A stretch of 64,000 bases of DNA from Enterobacter sp. SA187 (GTDB lineage Bacteria > Pseudomonadota > Gammaproteobacteria > Enterobacterales > Enterobacteriaceae). A program made the position numbers and the translations under genes. The notes under the pieces are model-generated. The model was given only the letters and a program-made list of their open reading frames with translations, had not been told where the DNA came from and searched no databases. Below are positions 41,547 through 50,543 of this stretch, piece after piece. Position 1 is the first letter of the stretch. The number at the start of each line of letters is the position of its first letter. Where the stretch lies: NCBI RefSeq assembly GCF_001888805.2, contig NZ_CP019113.1, forward strand, positions 4,154,001 through 4,218,000, written 5' to 3'.

Positions 41547-43115
41547 ATGACCAAAAAATTGCTGTCGTTACTGGTGCTGACCGCGCTGTCGGCCGCCAGC
41601 CATGCTGCCACGCCGCCGAATACGCTGGTGGTGGCGCAGGGGCTGGATGATATTGTCAGTCTTGATCCCGCGGAAGCGAACGAGCTTTCCAGCATCCAGA
41701 CCGTGCCAAGCCTGTATCAGCGCCTGGTACAGCCGGATCGTGACAATCCTGAAAAAGTGACCCCGATCCTCGCCGAAAGCTGGCAGGCGGATCCGGCGGC
41801 TAAAACCCTGACCATCAAACTGAAGCCGGACGCGAAATTTGCCTCGGGCAATCCGCTGCGCCCGGAAGATGTGATCTTCTCCTATCAGCGCGCGGTGACG
41901 CTGAACAAATCCCCGGCTTTTATTCTGAACGTGCTCGGCTGGCAGCCGGACAATATCAACAGCCAGCTGAAAAAAATCGACGACCATACCGTGCAGTTGC
42001 AGTGGACGGCGGACGTCAGCCCGGCGGTGGCGCTGAATATTCTTTCCACGCCGATTGCCTCCATTGTCGATGAGAAGCTGGTAAGCGCGAATGTGAAAGG
42101 CGATGACTTCGGCAATGCCTGGCTGAAAATGCACTCGGCGGGCAGCGGCGCGTTCAAAATGCGCGTCTATCAGCCGCATCAGGCGATTGTGCTGGACGCC
42201 AACGACAATGCCGTGGGCGGCGCGCCTAAGCTGAAAAATATCATCATTAAAAACGTGCCCGATCCGGCGTCCCGCCGTCTGTTGATCGAACAGGGCGATG
42301 CCGACGTGGCCCGCGATCTGGGTGCCGATCAGATCGGCGCGTTACAGGGCAAAAAAGGCGTGCAGGTGCTGAGCATCCCGTCTGCCGAGCAAAACTATCT
42401 GGTGTTTAACGCCGGTAACAGCGCCAATCCGCTGCTCAATAACCCGGCATTCTGGGAAGCGTCACGCTGGCTGGTGGATTATGAAGGCATTACCAAAGAT
42501 CTGCTGAAAGGCCAGTATTTTATCCATCAGAGTTTCCTGCCGGTGGGTCTGCCGGGCGCGCTGGAAACCAACCCGTTCAAATTTGATCCGGCGAAAGCGA
42601 AAGAGATCCTCGCCAAAGCGGGTATCAAAGACGCGCACTTCACGCTGGATGTGGAGAACAAACCGCCGTTTATCACCATCGCCCAGTCGATGCAGGCAAG
42701 CTTCGCCCAGGGCGGCGTGAAGGTGGATCTGCTGCCGGCCGCGGGCAGCCAGGTGTATGCCCGCGTGCGTGCGAAGCAGCATCAGGCGGCGATCCGTTTG
42801 TGGATCCCGGACTACTTTGATGCCCACTCTAACGCCAGCGCCTTTGCCTATAACGACGGTAAAGCCAGCACGGTCGCCGGTCTGAACGGCTGGCAGATCC
42901 CGGAGCTGAGCAAGCAGACGCTGGCCGCCGTGGCGGAGCCGGATGCGGCAAAACGCCTTGATCTGTACAGTAAAATGCAGGAACAGTTGCAGCATAATTC
43001 GCCGTACGTATTTGTCGATCAGGGCAAAACCCAGATCGTGGTACGCGACAATGTGAAGGGCTATCAGCAGGGGCTGAACGCCGATATGGTCTGGTACGAC
43101 AACGTCACCAAGTAA
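41547..43115 (+). CDS. ABC transporter substrate-binding protein, peptide/nickel family (SBP_bac_5)
   Basis: The 522-residue periplasmic protein has a signal peptide (MTKKLLSLLVLTALSAASHA). Its cluster-C fold shows LDPAEANELSSIQTVPSLYQ, LAESWQADPAAKTLTIKLKP and LRPEDVIFSYQRAV. The family carries peptides, nickel-metallophore complexes, opines or heme. The ligand here is not evident. ATG 41547 is chosen over TTG 41541 because ACAGGGA sits at optimal distance. It heads an SBP-permease-permease-ATPase-ATPase operon placed between entD and ybdK, a spot that E. coli K-12 fills with hokE and an IS. Confidence 0.9.
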   Translation: MTKKLLSLLVLTALSAASHAATPPNTLVVAQGLDDIVSLDPAEANELSSIQTVPSLYQRLVQPDRDNPEKVTPILAESWQADPAAKTLTIKLKPDAKFASGNPLRPEDVIFSYQRAVTLNKSPAFILNVLGWQPDNINSQLKKIDDHTVQLQWTADVSPAVALNILSTPIASIVDEKLVSANVKGDDFGNAWLKMHSAGSGAFKMRVYQPHQAIVLDANDNAVGGAPKLKNIIIKNVPDPASRRLLIEQGDADVARDLGADQIGALQGKKGVQVLSIPSAEQNYLVFNAGNSANPLLNNPAFWEASRWLVDYEGITKDLLKGQYFIHQSFLPVGLPGALETNPFKFDPAKAKEILAKAGIKDAHFTLDVENKPPFITIAQSMQASFAQGGVKVDLLPAAGSQVYARVRAKQHQAAIRLWIPDYFDAHSNASAFAYNDGKASTVAGLNGWQIPELSKQTLAAVAEPDAAKRLDLYSKMQEQLQHNSPYVFVDQGKTQIVVRDNVKGYQQGLNADMVWYDNVTK

Positions 43116-43127
43116 GTTGCTACTGTT

Positions 43128-43210
43128 GCCGGGTGGCGCTGCGCTTACCCGGCCTACAAGGCTGCGATCCAGGTATTTACAGGCCGGGTAAGGCGATGCC
43201 GCCCGGCAGG
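43128..43210. repeat. BIME (REP pair) inside the ABC operon
   Basis: Inverted REP arms (GCCGGGTGGCGCTGCGCTTA and GGCGATGCCGCCCGGC) occupy the 107-base gap between the binding-protein and first permease genes. The right arm ends just before the permease RBS, which suits differential expression of binding protein over membrane parts. Confidence 0.87.
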
Positions 43211-43222
43211 AAGAGATTTCCC

Positions 43223-44236
43223 ATGCCACATCTTTCCACCCGCGTGCTGCAGGGTCTGCTGACTCTGCTGCTCACGCTCTTCGGGCTGCTGCTCGTTACC
43301 TTTGCGCTCTCCGCGTTTTCCCCTGTCGATCGCGTTTTGCAAATCGTCGGCGATCACGCCAGCCAGTCCACTTACGATCAGGTGCGCCACCAGCTGGGGC
43401 TGGATCAGCCGCTGCCGGTGCAGTTCTGGCACTATCTGCTAAATCTGCTGCATGGCGATCTGGGTACGGCCAGCGCCACCGGGCAGCCGGTGTTACAGGA
43501 TTTGCTGGCGGCCTTTCCGGCCACCCTGGAACTGGCGACCCTGGCGCTGGTGGTCGGCGCGACCCTGGGCGTTATCGCGGGCGTGCTGTGCGCCCGTTTT
43601 GTCGGCAGCACCTGGGATCTGTTCGTGCGTACCTTTACGCTGCTGGGTAATTCGGTGCCGATTTTCTGGCTCGGCCTGCTGATGCTGGCGCTGTTTTACG
43701 CCCGTCTGCACTGGAGCGCCGGGCCGGGCCGTCTGGACGATATTTATCTTTATACCGTGGAGCCGCGCACGGGTTTTGCGCTGATTGATACTGCGCTGTC
43801 CGGCGATGGCGAAGCCCTGCGCAACGCCATCAGCCACCTGGTTTTGCCGGTGCTGCTGCTGGCGTATTACTCGCTGGCGAGCATCACCCGCCTTACCCGC
43901 TCCGCCTGTCTGAGCGAAATGAACAAAGAGTACATTTTGCTGGCGCGCGCGAAAGGCGCAGGCGAGATGACCATTCTGCTGCGTCATGTGCTGCCGAATA
44001 TTCGCGGTACGCTGCTGACGGTGATCGCCCTCGCCTACACCGGGATGCTCGAAGGCGCGGTGCTCACCGAAACGGTGTTTTCCTGGCCGGGCATTGGCCG
44101 CTATCTCACCACCGCGCTCTTTGCCGGGGATACCACCGCCATTATGGGCGGTACGCTGGTGATTGGCGTGAGCTTTGTACTGATTAATAACCTCACCGAC
44201 CTGCTGGTGCGTCTGACCGATCCGAGGGTTCGCTGA
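43223..44236 (+). CDS. ABC transporter permease, DppB/NikB type
   Basis: The 337-residue inner-membrane permease has the typical N-terminal segment LLTLFGLLLVTFALSAFSPV, a periplasmic loop ending DLGTASATGQPV, and the coupling motif EYILLARAKGAGEMTILLRH (around residue 235). ATG 43223 follows AGGAAGAG. The stop shares one base with the start of the second permease. Its specificity follows the upstream binding protein and is unknown. Confidence 0.92.
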   Translation: MPHLSTRVLQGLLTLLLTLFGLLLVTFALSAFSPVDRVLQIVGDHASQSTYDQVRHQLGLDQPLPVQFWHYLLNLLHGDLGTASATGQPVLQDLLAAFPATLELATLALVVGATLGVIAGVLCARFVGSTWDLFVRTFTLLGNSVPIFWLGLLMLALFYARLHWSAGPGRLDDIYLYTVEPRTGFALIDTALSGDGEALRNAISHLVLPVLLLAYYSLASITRLTRSACLSEMNKEYILLARAKGAGEMTILLRHVLPNIRGTLLTVIALAYTGMLEGAVLTETVFSWPGIGRYLTTALFAGDTTAIMGGTLVIGVSFVLINNLTDLLVRLTDPRVR

Positions 44237-45069
44237 TGCCGACTTATCTTTTCCTGCGCCGTCTGCGCCGCTCCCCCGCCGCCCTGACCGGTCTGCTGAT
44301 TGTGGCGATCTTACTGCTGATCGCGCTGTTCGCCCCCTGGCTGGCCCCGCGCGATCCCAACTGGCAGTCCGCCGCCGCCCGTTTGCAGGCGCCGAATGCC
44401 GACTACTGGCTCGGCACCGACAGCTACGGGCGCGATGTGCTGTCGCGGCTGATTTACGGCACCCGCCCGGCGCTGGGGCTGGTGGCGCTGGTCACTATCA
44501 TCACCCTGCCCGCCGGTCTGCTGGTGGGCATTTTATCCGGCTATTACGGCGGCTGGCTGGAGCGCGTGCTGATGCGCTTTACCGATGTGGTGATGTCGAT
44601 GCCGCGGCTGATCCTCGCCTTCGCCTTTGTCGCCATGCTCGGCCCTGGTCTGGTGAACGGCGCGCTGGCGCTGGCGCTCACCACCTGGCCCGCCTATGCC
44701 CGCCAGTCGCGCAGCGAGATCCAGCGTCTGCGCCACAGCGACTATCTGGCCGCGTCAGAGATGATGGGCATTCGCGGCTGGCGGCTGCTGGTGGGGCATA
44801 TTTTACCCCTGTGTTTGCCGTCGGCGATTGTGCGGCTGGCGCTGGATCTGGCGGGGATTATTCTGGCCGCCGCCGGGCTGGGTTTCCTGGGACTGGGCGC
44901 GCGTCCGCCGATGGCGGAATGGGGGGCAATGATTGCCGACGGCATGCAGGTGATCTTCGATCAGTGGTGGCTTGCCGCCGCGCCCGGCGCGATCATTCTG
45001 GTCGCCAGCCTTGCCTTTAACCTGCTGGGCGATGGCCTGCGCGATGTACTGGAGCCGCAACATGACTGA
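44236..45069 (+). CDS. ABC transporter permease, DppC/NikC type
   Basis: The 277-residue permease has the family N-terminal hydrophobic segment followed by LAPRDPNWQSAAARL, GTDSYGRDVLSRLIYG (about residues 56-71) and the coupling motif SDYLAASEMMGIRGWRLL-like region. Its length equals that of NikC-type permeases. It overlaps the next ATPase gene by eight bases. Confidence 0.92.
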   Translation: MPTYLFLRRLRRSPAALTGLLIVAILLLIALFAPWLAPRDPNWQSAAARLQAPNADYWLGTDSYGRDVLSRLIYGTRPALGLVALVTIITLPAGLLVGILSGYYGGWLERVLMRFTDVVMSMPRLILAFAFVAMLGPGLVNGALALALTTWPAYARQSRSEIQRLRHSDYLAASEMMGIRGWRLLVGHILPLCLPSAIVRLALDLAGIILAAAGLGFLGLGARPPMAEWGAMIADGMQVIFDQWWLAAAPGAIILVASLAFNLLGDGLRDVLEPQHD

Positions 45070-45877
45070 CATTAACGTTCGTGTGGAGAACCTGACCATT
45101 GATTATCCCGCCGCGCAGGTGGTGAAAAACGTCAGCTTTACGCTCGGCAATGAGCGGCTGGCGCTGGTGGGGGAATCCGGCTCCGGCAAATCTATGACCG
45201 CCCGCGCGCTGATGGGGCTGGTGCGCCGTCCGGGCGTGGTACGCGCAACTGAGCTTAGCGTCGGTGGGCAGGATCTGCTGACGCTGAAGCCTGCCGGCTG
45301 GCGGGCGCTGCGCGGTAATCATCTGGCGATGATATTGCAGGATCCGCGCTATGCGTTAAATCCGGTAAAAACCATTTTCTCCCAGATTGAGGAAACGCTG
45401 ACGCTGCATCAGCGCATTAATAAACAGGAGCGCCGGGATCGCATTCGCGAGGCGGTGCTGGCGGTCGGGCTGAACGAGACGGTGCTGAACCGCTATCCGG
45501 GCGAGCTTTCCGGCGGCATGGGGCAGCGGGTGATGATCGCCATTGCGCTGATCAACAATCCGCGCGTGCTGATCGCCGATGAACCTACTTCGGCGCTGGA
45601 TGCGCGCCTGCGTAACCAGATCCTCGAACTGCTGGTGGAACAGTGCGAACAGCGGCAGATGGCGATGCTGCTGATCAGCCACGATTTACCGCTGGTGGCG
45701 CAGCACTGCCATCGCGTGCTGGTGATGTATCAGGGGCAAAAGGTGGATGAAATGCCCGCCAGCCAGCTTGCCACCGCCACGCATCCCTATACCCGCACCC
45801 TGTGGACCTGTCGCCCTAACGCCGCCACCTACGGGCAGATGTTACCGACGTTGAATCGCGCGGAGTTAAAACGATGA
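45062..45877 (+). CDS. ABC transporter ATPase, DppD/NikD type
   Basis: The 271-residue ATPase has Walker A GESGSGKSM (about residues 39-47), the Q loop MILQDPRYALNPVKTI, signature LSGGMGQRV, Walker B VLIADEPTSALD and the H loop LISHDLPLVAQHC. It is shorter than OppD/DppD, lacking their long C-terminal extension, and so closer to NikD-sized proteins. Start ATG 45062 lies inside the end of the upstream permease gene. Confidence 0.92.
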   Translation: MTDINVRVENLTIDYPAAQVVKNVSFTLGNERLALVGESGSGKSMTARALMGLVRRPGVVRATELSVGGQDLLTLKPAGWRALRGNHLAMILQDPRYALNPVKTIFSQIEETLTLHQRINKQERRDRIREAVLAVGLNETVLNRYPGELSGGMGQRVMIAIALINNPRVLIADEPTSALDARLRNQILELLVEQCEQRQMAMLLISHDLPLVAQHCHRVLVMYQGQKVDEMPASQLATATHPYTRTLWTCRPNAATYGQMLPTLNRAELKR

Positions 45878-46575
45878 GCCTCGTTACTATCGAGAATTTA
45901 CAGGTCAGCTTTGCTGACAAAATCGCCGTCTCCGCCGCCAGTTTCAGCGTGCAGGCGGGGGAAACCTTCAGCCTGATCGGCGAGTCCGGCTGCGGAAAAT
46001 CCACCATCCTGCGCGTGCTGGCTGGCTTGCAGCGGGAGTGGCAGGGCCACGTGTCGCTGTTTGACGAGCCGGTGAAACCCGGCGTGCGCTTTCAGGGCGA
46101 GCGGCGGCGCAATGTGCAGATGGTGTTTCAGGACCCTTACGCCTCGCTGCATCCGAACCACACCATTTACCGTACGCTGGCGGAGCCGCTGCGCATTCAT
46201 GGCGAACAGGACAGCGCAGCGCGGGTGGCGACGGCGCTCTCGGAAGTGGGACTCGCCGCCGACGCGGCACAGCGCTATCCGCATCAGCTCTCGGGCGGCC
46301 AGCGCCAGCGGGTGGCTATCGCCCGTGCGCTGCTGCTGCGCCCGCGTCTGCTGCTGCTTGACGAGCCGACCTCGGCGCTGGATATGTCGGTGCAGGCGGA
46401 AATTCTTAACCTGCTGAATACCCTCAAGCAGGCGCACCAGATGACCTATCTGCTGGTCAGCCATGATGCGGATGTTATCGCCCATATGTCCGACCGGGCG
46501 GCCTTTATGGCCAGGGGCGTGATCCAGCGATTTTATGATCGCGCGGCGTTAGTGGCCGGGGATCACCGCTCCTGA
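45874..46575 (+). CDS. ABC transporter ATPase, DppF/NikE type
   Basis: The 233-residue ATPase has Walker A GESGCGKST, the Q loop MVFQDPYASLHPNHTI, signature LSGGQRQRVAIARAL and Walker B LLLLDEPTSALD. It is short, ending soon after the H loop VSHDADVIAHM, and lacks the C-terminal region of DppF. It overlaps the preceding ATPase gene by four bases and the convergent GNAT gene by 13 bases. Confidence 0.91.
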   Translation: MSLVTIENLQVSFADKIAVSAASFSVQAGETFSLIGESGCGKSTILRVLAGLQREWQGHVSLFDEPVKPGVRFQGERRRNVQMVFQDPYASLHPNHTIYRTLAEPLRIHGEQDSAARVATALSEVGLAADAAQRYPHQLSGGQRQRVAIARALLLRPRLLLLDEPTSALDMSVQAEILNLLNTLKQAHQMTYLLVSHDADVIAHMSDRAAFMARGVIQRFYDRAALVAGDHRS

Positions 46576-47264
46576 AATGCCTCCAGCCTGCGCTTTTGCC
46601 TGCCCTGCGCGTCAAAATTATCCTCTGCCAGCCAGGCGCGGATCGGCGCATCGCGGGCGGGCCATTCCGCGTCGATGATCGACAGCCAGTCGCTGTCACG
46701 GTTGCGGCCTTTGCGTACGATTTTCTGGCGAAAGCGGCCTTCAAAGGTAAAGCCCAGCCGTTCGGCGGCGCGGCGGGAAGCGACGTTCAGGGAATCACAC
46801 TTCCACTCCACCCGACGGTAACCGTATGCAAAGGCATTGCCGAGCAGTAACCATACAGCTTCGGTGCCGAACACGGTCTGCTGCATGCGCGGCGACCAGG
46901 TGACGTGGCCGATCTCAACGGTACCGTTTTCCCGATCGATTGCCATGTAGCATACCAGCCCTACCGCACGACCACTTTTCAGATCGATGACCGCATAAGG
47001 CACCAGCCCCTGGTCCTGCACTTTGCCGTCGATCCAGGCGGCGGTATCCGCAACCGACGCCGGGCGATCGCTGGCCATCCACGTCCAGTCCCGCTCGTCG
47101 GCGGCCTGCGCGTAAGCATCAAACAGATCGGCGGCATGCTCTGCCGTCAGCGGATCCAGACGACAGTAGTGACCGGACAGCACCTTACGCGGCAGCGCAG
47201 GCGCGCCCTGCCAGTCAGTCAGCGCATCGCCCACCGTCTGACCATATTCATTAATTTCAGGCAC
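46563..47264 (-). CDS. GNAT-family N-acetyltransferase (RimJ/RimL type)
   Basis: The 233-residue protein has the GNAT fold: LDPLTAEHAADLF early, VGLVCYMAIDRENGTVEIGH in the central sheet, and the RRVEWKCDSLNVASRRAAER segment that holds the acetyl-CoA pyrophosphate loop. The end ERLGFTFEGRFRQKIVRKGR is typical of RimJ/RimL-like enzymes that acetylate an amine or N terminus. The substrate is unknown. The start is GTG 47264 with GAGGA upstream. It is divergent from ybdK. Confidence 0.9.
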   Translation of the reverse strand: MPEINEYGQTVGDALTDWQGAPALPRKVLSGHYCRLDPLTAEHAADLFDAYAQAADERDWTWMASDRPASVADTAAWIDGKVQDQGLVPYAVIDLKSGRAVGLVCYMAIDRENGTVEIGHVTWSPRMQQTVFGTEAVWLLLGNAFAYGYRRVEWKCDSLNVASRRAAERLGFTFEGRFRQKIVRKGRNRDSDWLSIIDAEWPARDAPIRAWLAEDNFDAQGRQKRRLEAFQER

Positions 47265-47434
47265 GTGACATCCTCATTGGGTTGTAATGAAAATGTTATA
47301 ACAGGCTGACAGGGCGGAGGAAAGTATCATTCGCGGCGTGAGTTTTGTTCAGGGGATTTCGCTCTCGGAAGGAAAAGAGAGAGGCTAAATTCCCGTCTAT
47401 ACTCATAAAAAAGCAGATAAATGTGAGCGTAACT

Positions 47435-48553
47435 ATGCCTTTAGCCGATTTTCATGTCTCCGATCCCTTTACCCTGGGCATTGAACTGGAATTACAGATC
47501 GTTAACCCGCCGGGTTACGATTTAAGCCAGGATTCGACCACGCTTATTGATGCGATGAAAGCGCAGGTCAGCGCGGGGGAAGTGAAGCACGACATCACCG
47601 AGAGCATGCTGGAGATCGCCACCGGCGTGTGCGTCGACATTCATCAGGCCGCCAGCCAGCTGGGCGCATTGCAGCACATCATTCTGCAAACAGCGGCGGA
47701 GCATCATGTAAAAATTTGCGGCGGCGGCACGCATCCGTTCCAGAAATGGCAGCGCCAGGAGATCTGCAACGATGAGCGCTATTCCCGCACGTTGCAGATG
47801 TTCGGCTATCTGATGCAGCAGGCGACGGTGTTTGGTCAGCATGTGCATATTGGCTGTCGCAGCGGCGATGACGCTATCTATCTGATGCACGGGCTATCGC
47901 GCTTTGTGCCGCACTTTATCGCGCTGGGGGCGGCATCGCCCTATATGCAGGGGGCGGATACGCACTTTGCCTCGTCGCGCTTAAATATCTTTTCCGCCTT
48001 CCCGGATAACGGCCATGCGCCCTGGGTGACTAACTGGTCAGAATTCGAGGGGCTGTTCCGCCGCCTGAGCTATACCAGCATGATCGAAAGCATTAAAGAT
48101 CTGCACTGGGATATTCGCCCCAGCCCCAATTTTGGCACCGTGGAGGTGCGGGTGATGGATACGCCTCTGACGCTGGCCCATGCGATTAACGTCGCCGGAT
48201 TTATTCAGGCCACCGCCCACTGGCTGCTCGCCGAGCGGCCTTTCAAAATGCAGGAGCGTGATTATCTGCTGTATAAATTTAACCGCTTCCAGGCCTGCCG
48301 TTTTGGCTTCGACGGCATTCTGACGGATGTGCATACCGGCGATCAGATCAGCATCAAGGACGACATTCTGCGGATGCTGGAAAAAGTCGCCCCCTATGCC
48401 GATAAACTCAATGGTGGTAGCGCGCTGGATGAGCTGTCGCGCTTTGTGCAACGCGGCAAAAGCGAGGCGCAGCTGATGCGTGATTTTGTGGCGGATGGCG
48501 GTTCGCTGTTTGGCCTGGTGGAGAAACACACCGAGATCTGGGCGTCGGGCTGA
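47435..48553 (+). CDS. ybdK: YbdK, carboxylate-amine ligase (glutamate-cysteine ligase type 2 family)
   Basis: The 372-residue protein is collinear with E. coli YbdK, which has weak gamma-glutamylcysteine synthetase activity in vitro. Family segments FTLGIELELQIVNP, GEVKHDITESMLEIATGV, ICGGGTHPFQKW and GQHVHIGC hold the ATP/Mg2+ site. ATG 47435 gives the conserved MPLADFHV; an in-frame start at 47345 is unlikely. ybdJ follows, as in E. coli. Confidence 0.95.
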   Translation: MPLADFHVSDPFTLGIELELQIVNPPGYDLSQDSTTLIDAMKAQVSAGEVKHDITESMLEIATGVCVDIHQAASQLGALQHIILQTAAEHHVKICGGGTHPFQKWQRQEICNDERYSRTLQMFGYLMQQATVFGQHVHIGCRSGDDAIYLMHGLSRFVPHFIALGAASPYMQGADTHFASSRLNIFSAFPDNGHAPWVTNWSEFEGLFRRLSYTSMIESIKDLHWDIRPSPNFGTVEVRVMDTPLTLAHAINVAGFIQATAHWLLAERPFKMQERDYLLYKFNRFQACRFGFDGILTDVHTGDQISIKDDILRMLEKVAPYADKLNGGSALDELSRFVQRGKSEAQLMRDFVADGGSLFGLVEKHTEIWASG

Positions 48554-48620
48554 TGCCTGACGATTGCACCTGCCGTGCAAATGACTTCTAATGGCGTTTT
48601 AACTGACGATTAACACCATA

Positions 48621-48869
48621 ATGAAACATCCCCTTGAATCGCTGATGACCGCCGCCGGGATCCTGCTGCTGGCGTTCCTCTCCTGTCTGCTGCTGCCGGT
48701 GCCCTCCCCTGGCACCGCACTGGTGCAAAAACTGATTGGCCTCTTTCATCTGATGGATGCCAGCCAGTTTTACACCCTGTTCTTATGCGCGTGGTTTTTA
48801 CTGCTCGGCACCCTGGAGTACCTGCTGCTGCGCTTTATCTGGCGTCGCTGGTTCTCGCTGGCGGGTTAA
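48621..48869 (+). CDS. ybdJ: YbdJ, small inner-membrane protein
   Basis: The 82-residue protein (DUF1158 family) has two hydrophobic segments (about residues 8-27 and 50-70) and ends FIWRRWFSLAG, as E. coli YbdJ does. Its function is unknown. The last 72 bases are overlapped on the opposite strand by the 3' end of the periplasmic esterase gene. Confidence 0.93.
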   Translation: MKHPLESLMTAAGILLLAFLSCLLLPVPSPGTALVQKLIGLFHLMDASQFYTLFLCAWFLLLGTLEYLLLRFIWRRWFSLAG

Positions 48870-50423
48870 GCCTGACAGATCGCGCAGGCCGTGCACCAGC
48901 GCTTCGGTCCAGGCGGCGTAATCATGGCCGCTGGACCACGGATGGAAGCTGACGCGATAGCCCTTCTCCCGCAGTACCTGCTCAAACTCCAGACTGTTTT
49001 TGTAGATGCCGCCGTCCGGGCCGCCGGTTTCAAAACGTCCGGCCTGGAGCCAGAAGCGCACCGGATAGTGCGGCGCGTTCTGATACTGGCGCGTCAGCCA
49101 GCTGGCCGGTTCGCCTTTCGGTGCCCACCAGTAGGAGCCGGATAAGCTCAGCACGTTGCCAAACAGACGCGGGTAGCGCAGCGCCACCCAGGATGAGGCC
49201 AGCCCGCCGTAGCTCGCCCCGGCCAGCACGGTTTTATTGCGCTGCAATACAATGCCTTTCTGCCGCAGCCAGGGCACCAGTTCATGAGCCATAAAATCAG
49301 CGAAATCGGCGTTCGGCGGCAGTTCTTTTGCCCGCCTGGCATGATCAAGACTATCAATAAAGACGATATTAATCGGCAAAAGCGCATGCCGGGCGATGAG
49401 ATCGTCCAGCACGTTGGCGGTGTGGTAGTCCCCCTGCCAGGTTTTACCGTCGAACAGGAACAGCGTCCAGCGTACCGGCTGCGGGCTTCGCGGGCGGTAG
49501 AGCACGATTTCACGGCTGTTACCCAGCCGTTCACTTCTGAACTGATAACGCTGTAGTGTGCCGTAACGCAGGGGTTTCGCCATGGCCTCGCCGGTGAAAT
49601 AGCGGCCACTTGACAGATCAAGCAGCGATGAACGGTTCCAGCGGTCGGTAAAGGGGCCGCTCATGGTGTGCGGGTTAAGGGGATCGGCCTGGGCGCTGAC
49701 GAGGATCGCCCGGCGCTGATCGCGGGGCGTTCCTTCAACCTGCGGCACGTCAGGCGCGAGCTTATACTGCATCACCGTGTCGGCGGGTACGACGTAGCTG
49801 CGAAACCAGACGTCGGACTGGGCGAGGCGGAACAGCGGATCGTGATCCCCGGCCGGGGAGCCGAGTATAAAGACGTTACCCCGCGCGCCGCGCCATAAAA
49901 AGGTGACGCGTTTGTGCGTGGCATCCACCGGTTCCACAAGCGGCGTCCCGGCCTGCTGGCGCGCCTGCCAGAATGCCGCCGTCGTCCCGCCGGCAGCCAG
50001 CTGTTTAGCCAGCTGTTGCAAGGTCGGGCTTACCGGCTCCATCACCTGCGCGACCCTCAGCGGCGTGGTCTCTTTCATATGCCAGCGAAAGCGCCAGCGC
50101 GCGCCTTCTTCGCCGTGCAACACCAGCGAGGAGATCTGGTTTACCGGCAGAGCAAACAGCAGACTTTGCTGCCCGTCTGCCGGGCCGCCTTCCAGCAGCG
50201 TGCGGATACGGCGGTTGCTGGCGTCGAGCAGGCGGGCATCGGTGATGCCTTCCAGCGTAGCCGATACGTAATTTTCATCAAGCGGCGGCAACTGGAAACA
50301 GACCTCGCCGCTGGCATCAAACTTTCCCTGTTGCTCTCCCTGCACCGCGGGTGCCTCGCAGCTTGCCGCCATCACCGGCATGGTGCTGAGGCCAATCAGT
50401 AATCCGCTTAACGCCATTTTCAT
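48798..50423 (-). CDS. Exported Fes-like siderophore esterase
   Basis: The 541-residue protein begins with a signal peptide (MKMALSGLLIGLSTMPVMA) and so should be periplasmic. An N-terminal sandwich region is followed by an Enterochelin_N-like domain and an esterase domain of the Fes/IroD/IroE type with GASYGG (Ser404), SGSYWW and SSGHDYAAW (His500). Two early cysteines (CEAP, EVCFQ) could form a disulfide; the lipobox is poor (AASC). It probably cleaves an ester-linked ferric siderophore after uptake. It is divergent from a FhuA-like receptor around a Fur-box-like sequence. The last 23 residues are encoded antisense to ybdJ. Confidence 0.85.
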   Translation of the reverse strand: MKMALSGLLIGLSTMPVMAASCEAPAVQGEQQGKFDASGEVCFQLPPLDENYVSATLEGITDARLLDASNRRIRTLLEGGPADGQQSLLFALPVNQISSLVLHGEEGARWRFRWHMKETTPLRVAQVMEPVSPTLQQLAKQLAAGGTTAAFWQARQQAGTPLVEPVDATHKRVTFLWRGARGNVFILGSPAGDHDPLFRLAQSDVWFRSYVVPADTVMQYKLAPDVPQVEGTPRDQRRAILVSAQADPLNPHTMSGPFTDRWNRSSLLDLSSGRYFTGEAMAKPLRYGTLQRYQFRSERLGNSREIVLYRPRSPQPVRWTLFLFDGKTWQGDYHTANVLDDLIARHALLPINIVFIDSLDHARRAKELPPNADFADFMAHELVPWLRQKGIVLQRNKTVLAGASYGGLASSWVALRYPRLFGNVLSLSGSYWWAPKGEPASWLTRQYQNAPHYPVRFWLQAGRFETGGPDGGIYKNSLEFEQVLREKGYRVSFHPWSSGHDYAAWTEALVHGLRDLSGLTRQREPATPDKAQQQVLQGAEQ

Positions 50424-50463
50424 TGCCAGACATTTCCCTGCTGAAATTTAAATACGACGCTAA

Positions 50464-50482
50464 TGCAAATGCTAATTATTTG
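50464..50482. promoter_or_regulatory. Fur-box-like site between the esterase and the FhuA-like receptor
   Basis: GCAAATGCTAATTATTTGC matches 13 of 19 Fur-consensus positions and is nearly palindromic (GCAAAT/ATTTGC arms). It is centred about 50 bases before the esterase start and 71 before the receptor start, so iron should repress both. Confidence 0.75.
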
Positions 50483-50512
50483 CAATATCATTCATAGCGA
50501 TTGTGAGGGATA

Positions 50513-50540
50513 CCTGCGTTTCCCCTCCGGGGGACGCAGG
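50513..50540 (+). promoter_or_regulatory. Leader hairpin covering the receptor ribosome-binding site
   Basis: CCTGCGT (50513-50519) pairs exactly with ACGCAGG (50534-50540), and inner CCCC/GGGG runs extend the stem. The 3' arm contains the only Shine-Dalgarno-like AGG for the ATG codons at 50544/50547, so translation could be held down by this structure. Confidence 0.5.
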
Positions 50541-50543
50541 CGG

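Noticed and set aside
48798..50423. Lipoprotein assignment for the Fes-like esterase because of a cysteine after the signal peptide
   Set aside because: The residues before the cysteine (AAS) do not form a good lipobox; ordinary signal-peptidase cleavage at VMA fits better.
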